Shown in pieces: positions 16,585 to 26,543 of a DNA stretch of 64,000 nt. Numbering within the stretch: the first letter of the stretch is position 1; each line of letters starts with the position of its first letter. This DNA is from Companilactobacillus huachuanensis. GTDB lineage: Bacteria > Bacillota > Bacilli > Lactobacillales > Lactobacillaceae. Position numbers and translations under genes: made by a program. The DNA lies in assembly GCF_005404815.1 (NCBI RefSeq), contig NZ_BJDF01000001.1, forward strand, positions 203,291 through 267,290, given 5' to 3'. The notes under the pieces were generated by a model. It worked only from the letters and a program-made list of their open reading frames with translations, ran no database searches and was not told the DNA's origin.

Positions 16585-17859
16585 ATGGAATTGAAACCGT
16601 TATCTATTTTAAATTATATGAGTAGTACTGATGATTCTATTAATGTTCAAAAAGAGTATGAAAGTAGATTAAATGGTTATTCATCATTTAAAACAGGACT
16701 TTTTCCCATGTTAACAGATAAAAATAAGAAACAATACGATGACTATCCTATATTCTTTATTGAAACAAAGGATATGGTGCGTTTGAACGCCGATATTAGA
16801 AAAAAATCCAGTCAAATTAAAAAGCTAAGTTATTCTTTACCAGGAATTGCTCAGGAGAGTTACACAAATTCATTATTAACTAATGAAATACAATTTAGTA
16901 ATGAAATTGAAGGAGTCAAAACCGAGAGAAAAGAAATCGGAACTGTTGTTGATGATTTGCAAACTAACAATAAAACCAATCAAAAAAGATTGGTTTCTAC
17001 TGTAAAAAAGTATATTGATATTTTAAATGAGCCAGAAATTAGAATTAATGATTTTCAAAAATTAAGAGATATATATGACAAATTAACTGATGGCGAAATA
17101 GAGGAAGGAAAACTTCCGGATGTAGAATACTTTAGGGATAAACCAGTTAGAATTGGAACTGATCTAGAAACAGTTCACAGACCTCCAATAAATGAAAAAG
17201 CTATTAAAGATAAATTACTATCATTGATTGATTTTATGAATAATGAAAGTATTCCACCTATAGAGAAGGCTTTGGTTACTCATTTTATGTTTGAGAACAC
17301 ACACCCTTTTATGGATGGGAATGGTCGTATGGGAAGATATCTGTTGTCACAATATTTAAGCAAAAAAATTGATCCTTATACGGCATTATCAATATCCAGC
17401 TCAATACATAGTAATCAATCCAAGTACTATAAGATATTTAAGGATGCAGATTTATATGAGAATAGGGCCGAGCTAACTTTCTTTATTCAAAAAATGATGG
17501 AAATTATTTTAGAAGGTCAAAATTCAGTTTTAGATAAATTAAATGAGTCATTAGATATGCTTAAAAAGTATTTTGTAAAATTAAAAGAAATACTAAAAAT
17601 TGATGATACGGAAAACAATATGGAATTTAATCTATTATTTGTTTTTATAGAATCAAAATTATTCAATATTGATAGTTCTTTGGGAGTGAAAGATACTGCA
17701 TTGATAAATATGCTATATAAAACTAATACAAAAATGTATAAGAAGATTAAAGTCAAAGAAACTATTCAAAAGTATGAAGATTCTGGAATCTTAGTACAGA
17801 TAAATAAAAGTCCACTGCAACATGAAATCAATTTGGATAAGCTTTTTGGCGATATATAG
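16585..17859 (+). CDS. Fic-family protein (putative AMP-transferase)
   Basis: A 424-residue Fic protein. The active-site loop HPFMDGNGRMGR begins at His240. An N-terminal Fic_N region carries the self-inhibitory motif S105-N-E-I-E109-G110, of the (S/T)xxxE(G/N) type, which places it in the class with an N-terminal inhibitory helix. Such enzymes transfer AMP to protein hydroxyls when the inhibition is relieved. The C-terminal 120 residues form a helical or winged-helix-like tail. The target is unknown. No separate antitoxin gene is present, as expected for self-inhibited Fic proteins. It sits at the edge of a restriction locus behind an unusual palindrome array, so a defence or stress role is possible. 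Confidence 0.9.
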   Translation: MELKPLSILNYMSSTDDSINVQKEYESRLNGYSSFKTGLFPMLTDKNKKQYDDYPIFFIETKDMVRLNADIRKKSSQIKKLSYSLPGIAQESYTNSLLTNEIQFSNEIEGVKTERKEIGTVVDDLQTNNKTNQKRLVSTVKKYIDILNEPEIRINDFQKLRDIYDKLTDGEIEEGKLPDVEYFRDKPVRIGTDLETVHRPPINEKAIKDKLLSLIDFMNNESIPPIEKALVTHFMFENTHPFMDGNGRMGRYLLSQYLSKKIDPYTALSISSSIHSNQSKYYKIFKDADLYENRAELTFFIQKMMEIILEGQNSVLDKLNESLDMLKKYFVKLKEILKIDDTENNMEFNLLFVFIESKLFNIDSSLGVKDTALINMLYKTNTKMYKKIKVKETIQKYEDSGILVQINKSPLQHEINLDKLFGDI

Positions 17860-17883
17860 CAAACCCATTGAAGAGGTAGCATT

Positions 17884-18258
17884 ATGAAAATTGCTAAAAT
17901 AGAATTTGTAAGTGCTGGTTTTGAACCACCTTCAGATATATACTGGATAGATTTTGATAAAAAACTAATGTTTGTGACCAATAATTTCCCGAGGCTGTTA
18001 AAACCAGGAAAAAGTTTGGAAATTTCGCTTTCTGAAGCGGATATTTTGAAATTGGATCGTAAATTACAACGACTACATTTTGAAGATTGGCATCATAAAT
18101 ACAACAATAGTCATGTTATGGATGGCGAACAGTGGACGGTCGAAGTTTATTATCAAGATGGGACTAAAAATGAATATTATGGTTCGAATGCGTACCCCAG
18201 TAATTTTGATGATTTACGAAGAATATTTAAACCATTAAAAAATATTTATGAAAAATAA
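17884..18258 (+). CDS. Hypothetical protein
   Basis: A 124-residue cytoplasmic protein that I do not recognise. It begins with MKIAKIEFVSAGFEPPSD, has a helical SEADILKLDRKLQRL stretch, then WHHKYNN and WTVEVYYQDGTKNEYYGSN, and ends in a short helix. The pattern of a strand-rich domain with a tryptophan/glycine signature is widespread in hypothetical proteins of Firmicutes. It starts 24 bp after fic with GAGGTAG before the ATG, so the two are probably cotranscribed. Confidence 0.65.
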   Translation: MKIAKIEFVSAGFEPPSDIYWIDFDKKLMFVTNNFPRLLKPGKSLEISLSEADILKLDRKLQRLHFEDWHHKYNNSHVMDGEQWTVEVYYQDGTKNEYYGSNAYPSNFDDLRRIFKPLKNIYEK

Positions 18259-18261
18259 ATA

Positions 18262-18300
18262 ATAGGCAGGTTATTTCGTTGGGGAATAGCTTGTCTATTT
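18262..18300 (+). terminator. Probable terminator hairpin
   Basis: AATAGGCAGGTTATT pairs imperfectly (G-T allowed) with AATAGCTTGTCTATT. A weak T-rich tail follows. It closes the fic transcript. Confidence 0.5.
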
Positions 18301-18367
18301 AATTTCTTATACAGGAAAATTACGACAATTTGTTAGCTTTTTATCTGATAGAATAAGTAAAGAGTGT

Positions 18368-18417
18368 AAAAACAAATTTACATTGATTAAACGATAAATA
18401 TATATAAATTTGTTTTT
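18368..18417 (+). promoter_or_regulatory. hsd promoter inside a 13-bp inverted repeat
   Basis: AAAAACAAATTTA (18368-18380) and TAAATTTGTTTTT (18405-18417) are perfect inverted arms. Between and across them lie TTTACA (18377-18382) and TATATA (18401-18406). The hsdR start is 32 bp downstream. The arms overlap both promoter boxes, so this may be an operator. Confidence 0.5.
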
Positions 18418-18448
18418 AGTCTAATTTACAGTTATTCGGGGGAATATC

Positions 18449-21400
18449 ATGAGTTTGGAGACTAATGAATTGGCTTTCGAAAGTAATTTGATTGATTATT
18501 TAGTCAATCTAGGTGGAACAAAGCAATGGGATTATTTGCCAGAAGTTAAAACAACAGACGATTTATGGCAAAATTTTAAAGTCATCGTCGAGCAACATAA
18601 TCAAGATCGATTAGACGGAAAATTATCCGATGTTGAATTTAAACAGATAAAGGTAATCATTGGGCAATTGGAGACTCCATATCAAGCGGGTCAATTTTTG
18701 TATGGGATGAATGGAATCTCGCAAGTAGAAGTTGATTTGGACAATGGTAAGCATGTCTATTTGAAGATTTTCGATCAGGATAATATTGGCGCTGGAGATA
18801 CTATTTACCAGATTGTTAACCAAATTGAGCGTCCAGCCGTTATTCCAGGAAGAAAGGCACGTCGTTTTGACACCACATTATTAATTAATGGTTTGCCAAT
18901 TATTCAGATTGAGGAAAAGGCCGATGGTCATGATGCTAAAGAGGCATTGAACCAGATGCATCAATATATTGAAGAAAATCAATACACTGATATTTTTTCG
19001 ACATTGCAAATATTAGTGGCAATTACGCCACATGATAGTCGTTATATGGCTAATTCAACTGCTGATAAATTTAATACTGATTTTGCTTTCCGTTGGCAAA
19101 AAGCTGATGATAATAAACCTGTTTTTGATTGGAAAGAATTTGCTAATAATATGTTGTCGATTCCGATGTCGCATCAAATGGCAACCAATTATATGATTTT
19201 GGATGGTACTCCCAAACATCAGATGATTAAAGTCATGCGTCCTTATCAGGTTTATGCAACGCAAAGAGTCATCAGGAAAATCCGTCAGCATACCTTTGGA
19301 ATTGATGATTCTGGTGCTGGATATGTCTGGCATACTACAGGATCTGGTAAAACAATTAGTTCTTTTAAAGCTGCGTGGTTGGCCTCAAGATTACCAAATG
19401 TTGATAAAGTAGTTTTCTTGGTTGATCGTGTTGCATTGACGAATCAGACGGTTGATGAATATAAAGCATATGATCCTGAAAATACGGAGGAAAGTAACGG
19501 CGGGGTTGTAACTGATACAGCTAACCGTTGGGCTCTTGAAAGAAAACTTAATAAAAAAGGCAACGGAATTATTGTTACATCTACCCAAAAGATGGATTCA
19601 ATGGTTAGAAGTAGTAATTTTAATCAAGTTAACAAGAATATTGTATTTATTGTTGATGAGGCACACCGTTCGACTTCTGGTGACATGTTGAAACGAATTA
19701 AAGATGGCTTTAGAAAGTCAGCTTGGATTGGTTATACTGGTACGCCAGTTTTCGATACACATCCAACTACCAGAGAAGTTTTCGGTGATTTGATTCATGC
19801 TTATACAATTCGGGATGCAATTGCGGATGGGAACGTTTTAGGATTTAAAGTAGACTTTGAAACGACCTTATCAGATTCGGTTTTAAGAGAGCAATATTTA
19901 CCCGCCTATTTTAAAGCACGTTATCCATCAATGTCTGAACAAGATATTGAGATGAGAATTGACGATATGGCTGATGAAGATATGGACGATACTGTAGAGC
20001 CATCAGTTTATGATAATAACCCTAAGCACATTGAGCTGGTAGTTAAAGATATCATCAAGAATTGGAGCAAACGCTCGCGTAATGGTGAATATAATGCATT
20101 ATTCACAACACATGTTGGTGGAGGGAAAGCATCTACTCCTATGGCAATGAAGTATTATGAAGAATTTAAAAAGCAGAATGTTAATTTGGAAAAACCATTG
20201 CGTGTTGGTATCACTTTCAGTCAAGATACCTCTAATAGTGATAAACAATTGAAGAATAATGAGTCTTTGCGAGAAATCATGAAGGATTATAATGAGACGT
20301 TTGGTACTAGTTTTGATGATACACAAGTTAAAGAGTATACAGCTCAGGTGGTTTCCAGATTAAACCGTACAATTGATGATGGGAAATATTTTGATATCGT
20401 TATTGTTGTTGATCAACTGTTAACCGGATTCAATGCTCCTCAGATGAATACGTTGTATGTTGATAGAACTTTACAGGGGGCAGCTTTGATTCAGGCGTAT
20501 TCGAGAACCAATCGTGTTTATGATATGCAGACTAAACCTTTTGGTCGTATCGTTAACTATCGCTGGCCACATCATACAGAGGTATTAATGAAGAAGGCCT
20601 TGGCTAAATATGCCAATCGAGATTCTGCCAATATTCAATTAGTTTTGCCAATTGAACCCGTAGAAGTGATTGTCCCTCCAGTAGAAGAAACAAAAGATGA
20701 ATTAAAGAAGGTTGTCGATCAATTAGCGGATTATTCAAGTAATTTCACTAGGGTCCCTGATAATGATAATAAGGTAAAAGAAATGTACTCTAGTTTGCGA
20801 AAGTATAATCATCTAATGTCTATGATTAAACAGGATGACAGTTATGATGAAGAACATCCTGAAGAATTATTGGGTAAATTAGGGATGACTATTGATAAAG
20901 AAGAAATTCTGACGACATCCCTCAAGAATGAAGTTAAAAGAAGAATTGCAATTATGGATCATGTTGATATTTCACAAGTAGATTTACAGATGGAACATGT
21001 CAAAGCAATTCGTGTGAATTACGATTACTTAGAAGAACTTATTGCTGATTTGATGAATCAGTATCATGATGACGACTTGGATTCAGCTAATAAAACAGCT
21101 ACTGAAATTAAGAATATTTCTGATAAAGTGGATGACCGGAAGTATGCTGAACAAATTAATCAATTTACTAAGGATATTTTGAATGGCGATGTATCATTCA
21201 ATAATTATCCGGTAAATCAAAAGGATATTAAATCTTTGGTATCTAATCATAATGACATGCGCTTAAGAAACGATATCTTTGATTATAAGAAGGATTGGGG
21301 ACTAGCAGATATTGATTCGTCCCAAAAGATAAATAAGATTGTTTTAGGTCACGTTAAAGATGCCGATGATTTAAATATTAATGGTATCTTGGATGAGATT

Positions 21401-21535
21401 GTTAAAGAAGGAACAACAGTTTATACAACAGATGCTGAATCATCAAGAGTTAAGAAATTATCAAAAATCAAATACAGAACTCATTTGAGAAGAAGTTTTA
21501 AAGAATTTGCTGATCAAATGGTTGAGAAGTACTAG
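18449..21535 (+). CDS. hsdR: Type I restriction enzyme, R subunit
   Basis: A 1028-residue motor/nuclease subunit that translocates and cuts unmodified DNA as part of an R2M2S complex. The N-terminal nuclease shows FDTTLLINGLPIIQIEEKAD with the D...ExK catalytic pattern near residue 145-155. The helicase part has Walker A TTGSGKTISS (about residue 297) and VDEAHRS (about 403). Length is typical. GGGGGAA lies before ATG 18449. The hsdM start is 8 bp after its stop, so the three hsd genes form one operon. Confidence 0.96.
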   Translation: MSLETNELAFESNLIDYLVNLGGTKQWDYLPEVKTTDDLWQNFKVIVEQHNQDRLDGKLSDVEFKQIKVIIGQLETPYQAGQFLYGMNGISQVEVDLDNGKHVYLKIFDQDNIGAGDTIYQIVNQIERPAVIPGRKARRFDTTLLINGLPIIQIEEKADGHDAKEALNQMHQYIEENQYTDIFSTLQILVAITPHDSRYMANSTADKFNTDFAFRWQKADDNKPVFDWKEFANNMLSIPMSHQMATNYMILDGTPKHQMIKVMRPYQVYATQRVIRKIRQHTFGIDDSGAGYVWHTTGSGKTISSFKAAWLASRLPNVDKVVFLVDRVALTNQTVDEYKAYDPENTEESNGGVVTDTANRWALERKLNKKGNGIIVTSTQKMDSMVRSSNFNQVNKNIVFIVDEAHRSTSGDMLKRIKDGFRKSAWIGYTGTPVFDTHPTTREVFGDLIHAYTIRDAIADGNVLGFKVDFETTLSDSVLREQYLPAYFKARYPSMSEQDIEMRIDDMADEDMDDTVEPSVYDNNPKHIELVVKDIIKNWSKRSRNGEYNALFTTHVGGGKASTPMAMKYYEEFKKQNVNLEKPLRVGITFSQDTSNSDKQLKNNESLREIMKDYNETFGTSFDDTQVKEYTAQVVSRLNRTIDDGKYFDIVIVVDQLLTGFNAPQMNTLYVDRTLQGAALIQAYSRTNRVYDMQTKPFGRIVNYRWPHHTEVLMKKALAKYANRDSANIQLVLPIEPVEVIVPPVEETKDELKKVVDQLADYSSNFTRVPDNDNKVKEMYSSLRKYNHLMSMIKQDDSYDEEHPEELLGKLGMTIDKEEILTTSLKNEVKRRIAIMDHVDISQVDLQMEHVKAIRVNYDYLEELIADLMNQYHDDDLDSANKTATEIKNISDKVDDRKYAEQINQFTKDILNGDVSFNNYPVNQKDIKSLVSNHNDMRLRNDIFDYKKDWGLADIDSSQKINKIVLGHVKDADDLNINGILDEIVKEGTTVYTTDAESSRVKKLSKIKYRTHLRRSFKEFADQMVEKY

Positions 21536-21543
21536 GAGAAATT

Positions 21544-23193
21544 ATGAGTAAAGCGCAAGAGATTACTAGTCAAATTTGGGAGATGGCAAACCGTCTTCGT
21601 AGCAATATGGATGCCAGTGAGTATAGAAATTATATTCTAGGTTTTATGTTTTATCGCTATTTATCAGAGCACCAAGAGGATCGAATGGTGCAAAATGATT
21701 TGCTTGATATTGCTTATGGTCAAAGTGTTAATGATGCCTATGCTGAACAAGCTAGTGGGGAAGACCTAAATGATTATTTGGAAGAATTAGCCGATTCATT
21801 AGGATATGCCATTGCACCACAATACACATGGCAGACGATTGTTGATAAAGTTAATAACAATTCTATTGCACCATCTGACTTTCAAGATATGTTAGATGAT
21901 TTTAATCATAATGTAGATTTGAATACGAATGCTAAACAGGATTTCCACGGTGTTTTTGCGGATATGAATTTGGGAAATTCTCGTTTAGGCCAAACAACAG
22001 CTGCACGTGCTAAGGCTTTGACAGAAATTGTTAATTTGGTTGATGAAGTTGAGTATAAAGATGATGATGGTCACGATATTTTAGGGGACATTTATGAATT
22101 TTTGATTGCTCAGTTTGCGGGTAATTCTGGTAAAAAAGCCGGCGAATTTTATACTCCTCATCAAGTTTCAGAAGTTTTAGCAAAATTAGTTGCGCAAGGA
22201 TTAGACCCTAAAGAGGATAAACCAAGTGTTTATGATTTTGCATGTGGATCGGGTTCATTGCTATTAACTGTTCAGGAACAAATAAAAGACCGTAGATTGT
22301 TCTATTACGGTCAAGAATTGAATACAACAACATATAACTTGGCTCGAATGAATTTGATGATGCATGATGTCTCTTACATGAACATGGATTTGCGTAATGC
22401 TGATACGTTAGAAAGTGATTGGCCTGATGGAATTGATGCTCAAGGTATTGATCATCCAAGAAACTTCGATATGGTTGTTGCTAATCCTCCATATTCAGCT
22501 CATTGGGATAATAATGATAATAAAATGAAGGATCCACGTTTTAAAGATTATGGTGGCTTGGCTCCAAAGACTAAAGCAGATTATTCATTCTTACTTCACG
22601 GGTTATATCATTTGAGTTCAAAGGGAACGATGGCAATTGTGTTGCCTCATGGTGTCTTATTCCGTGGTGCTAAAGAAGAAAAAATTCGTCGGGCACTTTT
22701 GGACAAAAATCAAATTGATGCGATTGTTGGTTTGCCAGCAGGATTGTTCTATTCAACTGGAATTCCAACCGTTGTTATGGTGTTAAAGAAGAATAAAACT
22801 AATAAAGATGTTCTATTCATTGATGCAAGCAATAACTTTGAAAAGGGAAAGAATCAAAATATTCTTCGAGCAGAAGATATTGATAAGATTATGGATACTT
22901 ATAATGAACGTAAAAACGTTGATAAGTATGCTCATGTTGCCGATTTCAAAGAAATTGAAGGAAATGATTATAATTTAAATATTCCGAGATATGTTGATAC
23001 CTTCGAACCTGAACCGGATATCGACCTTGGAGAAATAACAAAAGAAATAAAAGGAAATAATAAAAAAATTGAAGAAAATAAAAAGGAGTTACTTTCAATG
23101 ATGAAAGAACTCACTTCTTCTGATGAAAAAACGATGAATGATCTCAATGATTTTATTTCAATGTTGAACGATGAGGTGAACCATAATGGATAA
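21544..23193 (+). CDS. hsdM: Type I restriction enzyme, methyltransferase subunit
   Basis: A 549-residue N6-adenine methyltransferase subunit. An N-terminal helical domain (ITSQIWEMANRLRSNMDASE) is followed by FYTPHQVSEVLAKL, the AdoMet motif YDFACGSGSLLL (about residue 230) and the catalytic NPPYS (about residue 316). A C-terminal coiled-coil-like lysine/glutamate-rich segment probably contacts HsdS. AGGAGAA precedes ATG. Its end overlaps the hsdS start by 8 nt. Confidence 0.96.
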   Translation: MSKAQEITSQIWEMANRLRSNMDASEYRNYILGFMFYRYLSEHQEDRMVQNDLLDIAYGQSVNDAYAEQASGEDLNDYLEELADSLGYAIAPQYTWQTIVDKVNNNSIAPSDFQDMLDDFNHNVDLNTNAKQDFHGVFADMNLGNSRLGQTTAARAKALTEIVNLVDEVEYKDDDGHDILGDIYEFLIAQFAGNSGKKAGEFYTPHQVSEVLAKLVAQGLDPKEDKPSVYDFACGSGSLLLTVQEQIKDRRLFYYGQELNTTTYNLARMNLMMHDVSYMNMDLRNADTLESDWPDGIDAQGIDHPRNFDMVVANPPYSAHWDNNDNKMKDPRFKDYGGLAPKTKADYSFLLHGLYHLSSKGTMAIVLPHGVLFRGAKEEKIRRALLDKNQIDAIVGLPAGLFYSTGIPTVVMVLKKNKTNKDVLFIDASNNFEKGKNQNILRAEDIDKIMDTYNERKNVDKYAHVADFKEIEGNDYNLNIPRYVDTFEPEPDIDLGEITKEIKGNNKKIEENKKELLSMMKELTSSDEKTMNDLNDFISMLNDEVNHNG

Positions 23194-24376
23194 ACGTGTA
23201 CCTGAGGTGCGGTTTAAAGGGTTTACTGATGATTGGGAACTGCGTAAGTTAGGAGAAACCTCAAAAATCACTATGGGGCAGTCTCCAAATTCAATTAATT
23301 ATACTAGTAATCCTAATGATCCTATTTTGGTACAAGGCAATGCTGATATAAAAAACGGAAAAGTCTCCCCACGCGTATGGACGACTCAAATCACGAAAAC
23401 AGCACAATCGGGTGATTTCATTTTAAGCGTCAGAGCACCAGTAGGTGATGTTGGAAAGACTGATTATGATGTAGTTCTTGGGAGAGGCGTTGCTGGAATA
23501 CAAGGAACCGAATTCATATATCAAATTCTTATTAAAATGAAATTATTTAATTATTGGGGAAAGCTAGTAACTGGTTCAACATTTGAATCAATTAATTCTA
23601 ATGATATTCAAAATGCAGAAATTAATATACCTAAGAGTTTGAATGAGCAAAAACACATTGGAAATTTTTTGAAACATGTAGATAGTTTAATCAAATTGCA
23701 AATTGTACAACTATCGTTGTACGAAAGCATGAAGAAAGGAATGATTCAGAAGATATTCTCGCTGAATGATAAAGGAATTCCAAAAATAAGATCTGTTCAT
23801 TTTGGTGGTGAATGGATACAACGAAAGTTAGGAAAAATAGGTGATTTTTCAAAAAGTAATATTGATCCACGGAAAACACCAGATGCAATATTTTATGAGT
23901 ATAGTATGCCAGCGTATGACAACGGAAAACACCCCAGTATTGTATTAGGAAAGACTATGCAGAGCAATAGAATAAGAATTTCAGGAACAGTATTATTAAT
24001 TAATAAATTAAATGTTCGTCAAAAGAGAATTTGGCTTGTCGAAAAAGCAGGTATAAATTCAGTTGCTTCAAGTGAATTTATGCCATTCACTTCTTCAATA
24101 ATTGATTTATCATTTCTTAAACAAAAGATGTTATCAAACAATATCACAAGAAACTTAGAGTCTATTTCATCAGGAACATCAAATAGTCAAAAACGGATTA
24201 CACCATCTGATATATTGAAATATAAAATTGAATTTCCATCTGATAAAAGAGAACAAGCAGAAATTGGTCAATTATTAAAAAAGGTTGATAATATTATGAT
24301 ATTAGAAAGAAAGAACATAGATAATTTGAAGATTATCAAAATGTATTATCTAAAAAAAATTATTTGTATAACGTAA
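23186..24376 (+). CDS. hsdS: Type I restriction enzyme, specificity subunit (expressed copy)
   Basis: A 396-residue DNA-recognition subunit with two target recognition domains (about 15-150 and 205-350). Each is followed by a conserved helix. The first helix contains LYESMKKGMIQKIF (about residue 178). The N-terminus MDKRVPEVRFKGFTDDWE is the usual one in lactobacilli. The DNA encoding the first helix carries a 35-bp sequence repeated in reverse in the silent hsdS at 26062-26096. The second half of this gene can therefore be replaced by inversion, changing the methylated and cut sequence. Confidence 0.93.
   Translation: MDKRVPEVRFKGFTDDWELRKLGETSKITMGQSPNSINYTSNPNDPILVQGNADIKNGKVSPRVWTTQITKTAQSGDFILSVRAPVGDVGKTDYDVVLGRGVAGIQGTEFIYQILIKMKLFNYWGKLVTGSTFESINSNDIQNAEINIPKSLNEQKHIGNFLKHVDSLIKLQIVQLSLYESMKKGMIQKIFSLNDKGIPKIRSVHFGGEWIQRKLGKIGDFSKSNIDPRKTPDAIFYEYSMPAYDNGKHPSIVLGKTMQSNRIRISGTVLLINKLNVRQKRIWLVEKAGINSVASSEFMPFTSSIIDLSFLKQKMLSNNITRNLESISSGTSNSQKRITPSDILKYKIEFPSDKREQAEIGQLLKKVDNIMILERKNIDNLKIIKMYYLKKIICIT
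23717..23751 (+). repeat. 35-bp inverted repeat, copy in hsdS
   Basis: Thirty-five identical bases (starting TTGTACGAAAGC) recur in opposite orientation at 26062-26096. They encode the conserved central helix of both HsdS proteins. The recombinase gene lies between the two copies. This is the likely crossover site. Confidence 0.85.
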
Positions 24377-24382
24377 TAAAAA

Positions 24383-24431
24383 AATACTTATGGCAGCTGT
24401 AAAAAGGTTGATTGCCATAAGTATCTTTTTT
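24383..24431 (+). terminator. Terminator after hsdS
   Basis: AATACTTATGGCA pairs with TGCCATAAGTAT, followed by CT6. An A tract precedes it, so it may also stop transcription from the convergent recombinase gene. Confidence 0.8.
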
Positions 24432-24440
24432 GCCTCTTTT

Positions 24441-25367
24441 TTACATTAGTTTAGACATTTGAAACATAATTTTTTCATTATCTCGTGTTTCTAATTCCTG
24501 AATAATATGAAGATAAGTATTTTGTGTAGTGGTCATATTAGCGTGCCCTAATCTACGTGCAACACTAGCAATTGAAACGCCCGCAAATAATAATATCGAT
24601 GCATGTGTATGTCTGAGGCTATGTACAGTTATCACTGGAATATCCGCATCTTTACAAAGTGTTTCCAATCTATTATTTACAGTGGAATTAAATATACGTT
24701 GATTTACAAAAATAGGTTGTTCGACAGGTAAATCCTTAATCATTTGAGAAAATTGCATCGCCATCTGCCAGTCAATTTGAACTTTTCTCACTGAAGAAGG
24801 ATTTTTCGTTGGTTGAAATCCACCTGTAGTTGAACGATAATTCCATGTTTTATTTACATTCAGAAGTTGCTTAGTAAAATCAAAATCTTTTGGAGTTAAT
24901 GCCAGAGCTTCTGCAAACCTCAAACCAGTTTTAGCGACTAATAAAATATACCAATCCCAATTAATTCTTGGTTCTAAATTGAGTTGTTTAAGAAGTTGCT
25001 GCAACTCGTATTGATTTAAAAATTTGGGTTTCTTTTTACTTGGTTCTTTACCTTTTATAATAATTTTTCGAGTAGGATTTTGTTTAATTAGTCCTTCATC
25101 AATAGCATCCATAATTGAACCTTTTACTTGGTGATGAAAGTCCTTGGTGGTTTGCTTTTCATGTTCCAAAGCATAGCCATTAATAATTTCCTGATAATTT
25201 CGACGTGTTAAATCACATACACGTAAATTGGGTGCCAACTTAGTCACCCATTTTAAACTCATATAATATTTGTCTAGGGTAACAGATCTAATAGCATTGA
25301 CTTTATATAAGTTAATCCAATCCTCATAATACTTATAAAATAATTGTGTTGAGTTGTTTTTAAGCAC
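24441..25367 (-). CDS. Tyrosine recombinase of the hsdS shuffling locus
   Basis: A 308-residue phage-integrase/XerD-type recombinase. Catalytic residues are Arg150 (TGLRFAEAL), a strand lysine near 173 or 188, His249 and Arg252 (HSLRHTH), His275 (LGHANM) and Tyr285 (NTYLHI). An N-terminal SAM-like domain covers residues 1-105. The start is GTG with GGAGG 8 nt upstream. It lies between two hsdS genes in inverted orientation. Recombinases in this position are known to invert hsdS segments in streptococci and lactobacilli, so the same job is inferred here, not phage integration. Confidence 0.92.
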   Translation of the reverse strand: MLKNNSTQLFYKYYEDWINLYKVNAIRSVTLDKYYMSLKWVTKLAPNLRVCDLTRRNYQEIINGYALEHEKQTTKDFHHQVKGSIMDAIDEGLIKQNPTRKIIIKGKEPSKKKPKFLNQYELQQLLKQLNLEPRINWDWYILLVAKTGLRFAEALALTPKDFDFTKQLLNVNKTWNYRSTTGGFQPTKNPSSVRKVQIDWQMAMQFSQMIKDLPVEQPIFVNQRIFNSTVNNRLETLCKDADIPVITVHSLRHTHASILLFAGVSIASVARRLGHANMTTTQNTYLHIIQELETRDNEKIMFQMSKLM

Positions 25368-25439
25368 GAAAAAAACCTCCGAGTAATTTTTAACATTATA
25401 TATTATCCGGAAATCTTTTTATTTTTGCAGTTTAATTTG

Positions 25440-26543
25440 TTAAATAAATAACTTTTGAAGAAGATATTTTTTAGTGGCTTGTAAATTCTTTATTTTTTTT
25501 CGTTGGATATTTATTGAATTATCTATTTCTAAAAGAAAATCTCCAATTTCTTTCTGTTCTTCTACATTAGGTAAATTAATCCTCTGATTTTTTACCAAAT
25601 CAGAATTCAAGTTAACTTGACTGCCAGGTTGACCATAGTGTCTCCACGACGATTGAAACATTTCCAACCACTGGAACATAAATTCAATTTTGAATTTTGG
25701 ATTCAAAAAAATTAAAAACCCATCATGTACACCTGTTTTAACATAATTTATTACAGGTTTGCCAACACTGGCTGCTATACTTAATAAAATATGTGGTTCA
25801 GTTAAAACTCTAGTTTTATTTTGACCAAGTTTTGAAATATGTTGTTCCAAATATCGAATTCTTCCTTCTTGTTGGGTTACATCTGAAATACGAAGCCATC
25901 CAACGTCGGAATCTTCATCAAACCATTTCTTATCTTTTATCGGCCTAGGGCTCGCACCACGAACAATATTTGCTAAATCTCCTAAGTTATATTGTGTCCA
26001 ATCTTCACTGAATTCATTACGGCGAAGATTAGGAGTTGCATTATCGTTTGCAGGGAAGATATTCTGAATCATTCCTTTCTTCATGCTTTCGTACAAGGTA
26101 AGTTTTTCTTGGTACAGTTTAATCAAACTTTCTAAACTAATAAGTACTTGAGCAAGATGGCCTTGTTCTTGAATGTTATTAGGTGTATAAAAAATTGTTT
26201 GAGAGACAACTTTCCAGTCAGATCGTGGCATCTTTGTGCCAGTGGACAAATTTGCGGCCGTTTGATATCGGCTAGTTTGTATTAAATAATAAACAAAGCG
26301 ATTATTATAGTTAATTGGGCGTAATACCCACCAATCTCCGACTGCTATTCCTTTAAAAATGGCAAAAATCCAATTTTTGAGATATGGTCTTAATTTACCG
26401 AACAGAATATCATTTGGTTCGAATTCTATTCCTTTTTTTAAATTCTTCTTATTATAGAACTTTTGCTTTAATTGTCCTTCTCCTGAAATAACGTCTTCAT
26501 ATTCAATACGCGGTAAATTAGGATTATCACTAGTTTTAGACAC
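25440..26543 (-). CDS. Silent hsdS cassette (5'-truncated specificity gene)
   Basis: An open frame of 367 residues from a GTG codon at 26543, encoding most of an HsdS. The first recognition domain (SKTSDNPNLPRIEYEDVI) lacks its start. The homologous frame actually extends to 26585, where AAWEHRKFESIV aligns with DDWELRKLGE of the active gene and a stop codon precedes it. No ribosome site or start codon fits, so it should not be expressed in this state. The central helix LYESMKKGMIQNIF is encoded by the 35-bp inverted repeat. The second recognition domain and helix (about 185-367) are complete and differ from the active copy. It is a donor for specificity switching. Confidence 0.85.
   Translation of the reverse strand: MSKTSDNPNLPRIEYEDVISGEGQLKQKFYNKKNLKKGIEFEPNDILFGKLRPYLKNWIFAIFKGIAVGDWWVLRPINYNNRFVYYLIQTSRYQTAANLSTGTKMPRSDWKVVSQTIFYTPNNIQEQGHLAQVLISLESLIKLYQEKLTLYESMKKGMIQNIFPANDNATPNLRRNEFSEDWTQYNLGDLANIVRGASPRPIKDKKWFDEDSDVGWLRISDVTQQEGRIRYLEQHISKLGQNKTRVLTEPHILLSIAASVGKPVINYVKTGVHDGFLIFLNPKFKIEFMFQWLEMFQSSWRHYGQPGSQVNLNSDLVKNQRINLPNVEEQKEIGDFLLEIDNSINIQRKKIKNLQATKKYLLQKLFI
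26062..26096 (-). repeat. 35-bp inverted repeat, copy in silent hsdS
   Basis: Exact reverse complement of 23717-23751. Inversion between the two sites would flip about 2.3 kb including the recombinase and swap the 3' halves of the two hsdS genes. Confidence 0.85.

Noticed and set aside
24441..25367. Prophage or integrative element integrase
   Set aside because: No phage genes or attachment repeats flank it. Its place between inverted hsdS genes with a 35-bp repeat explains it better.
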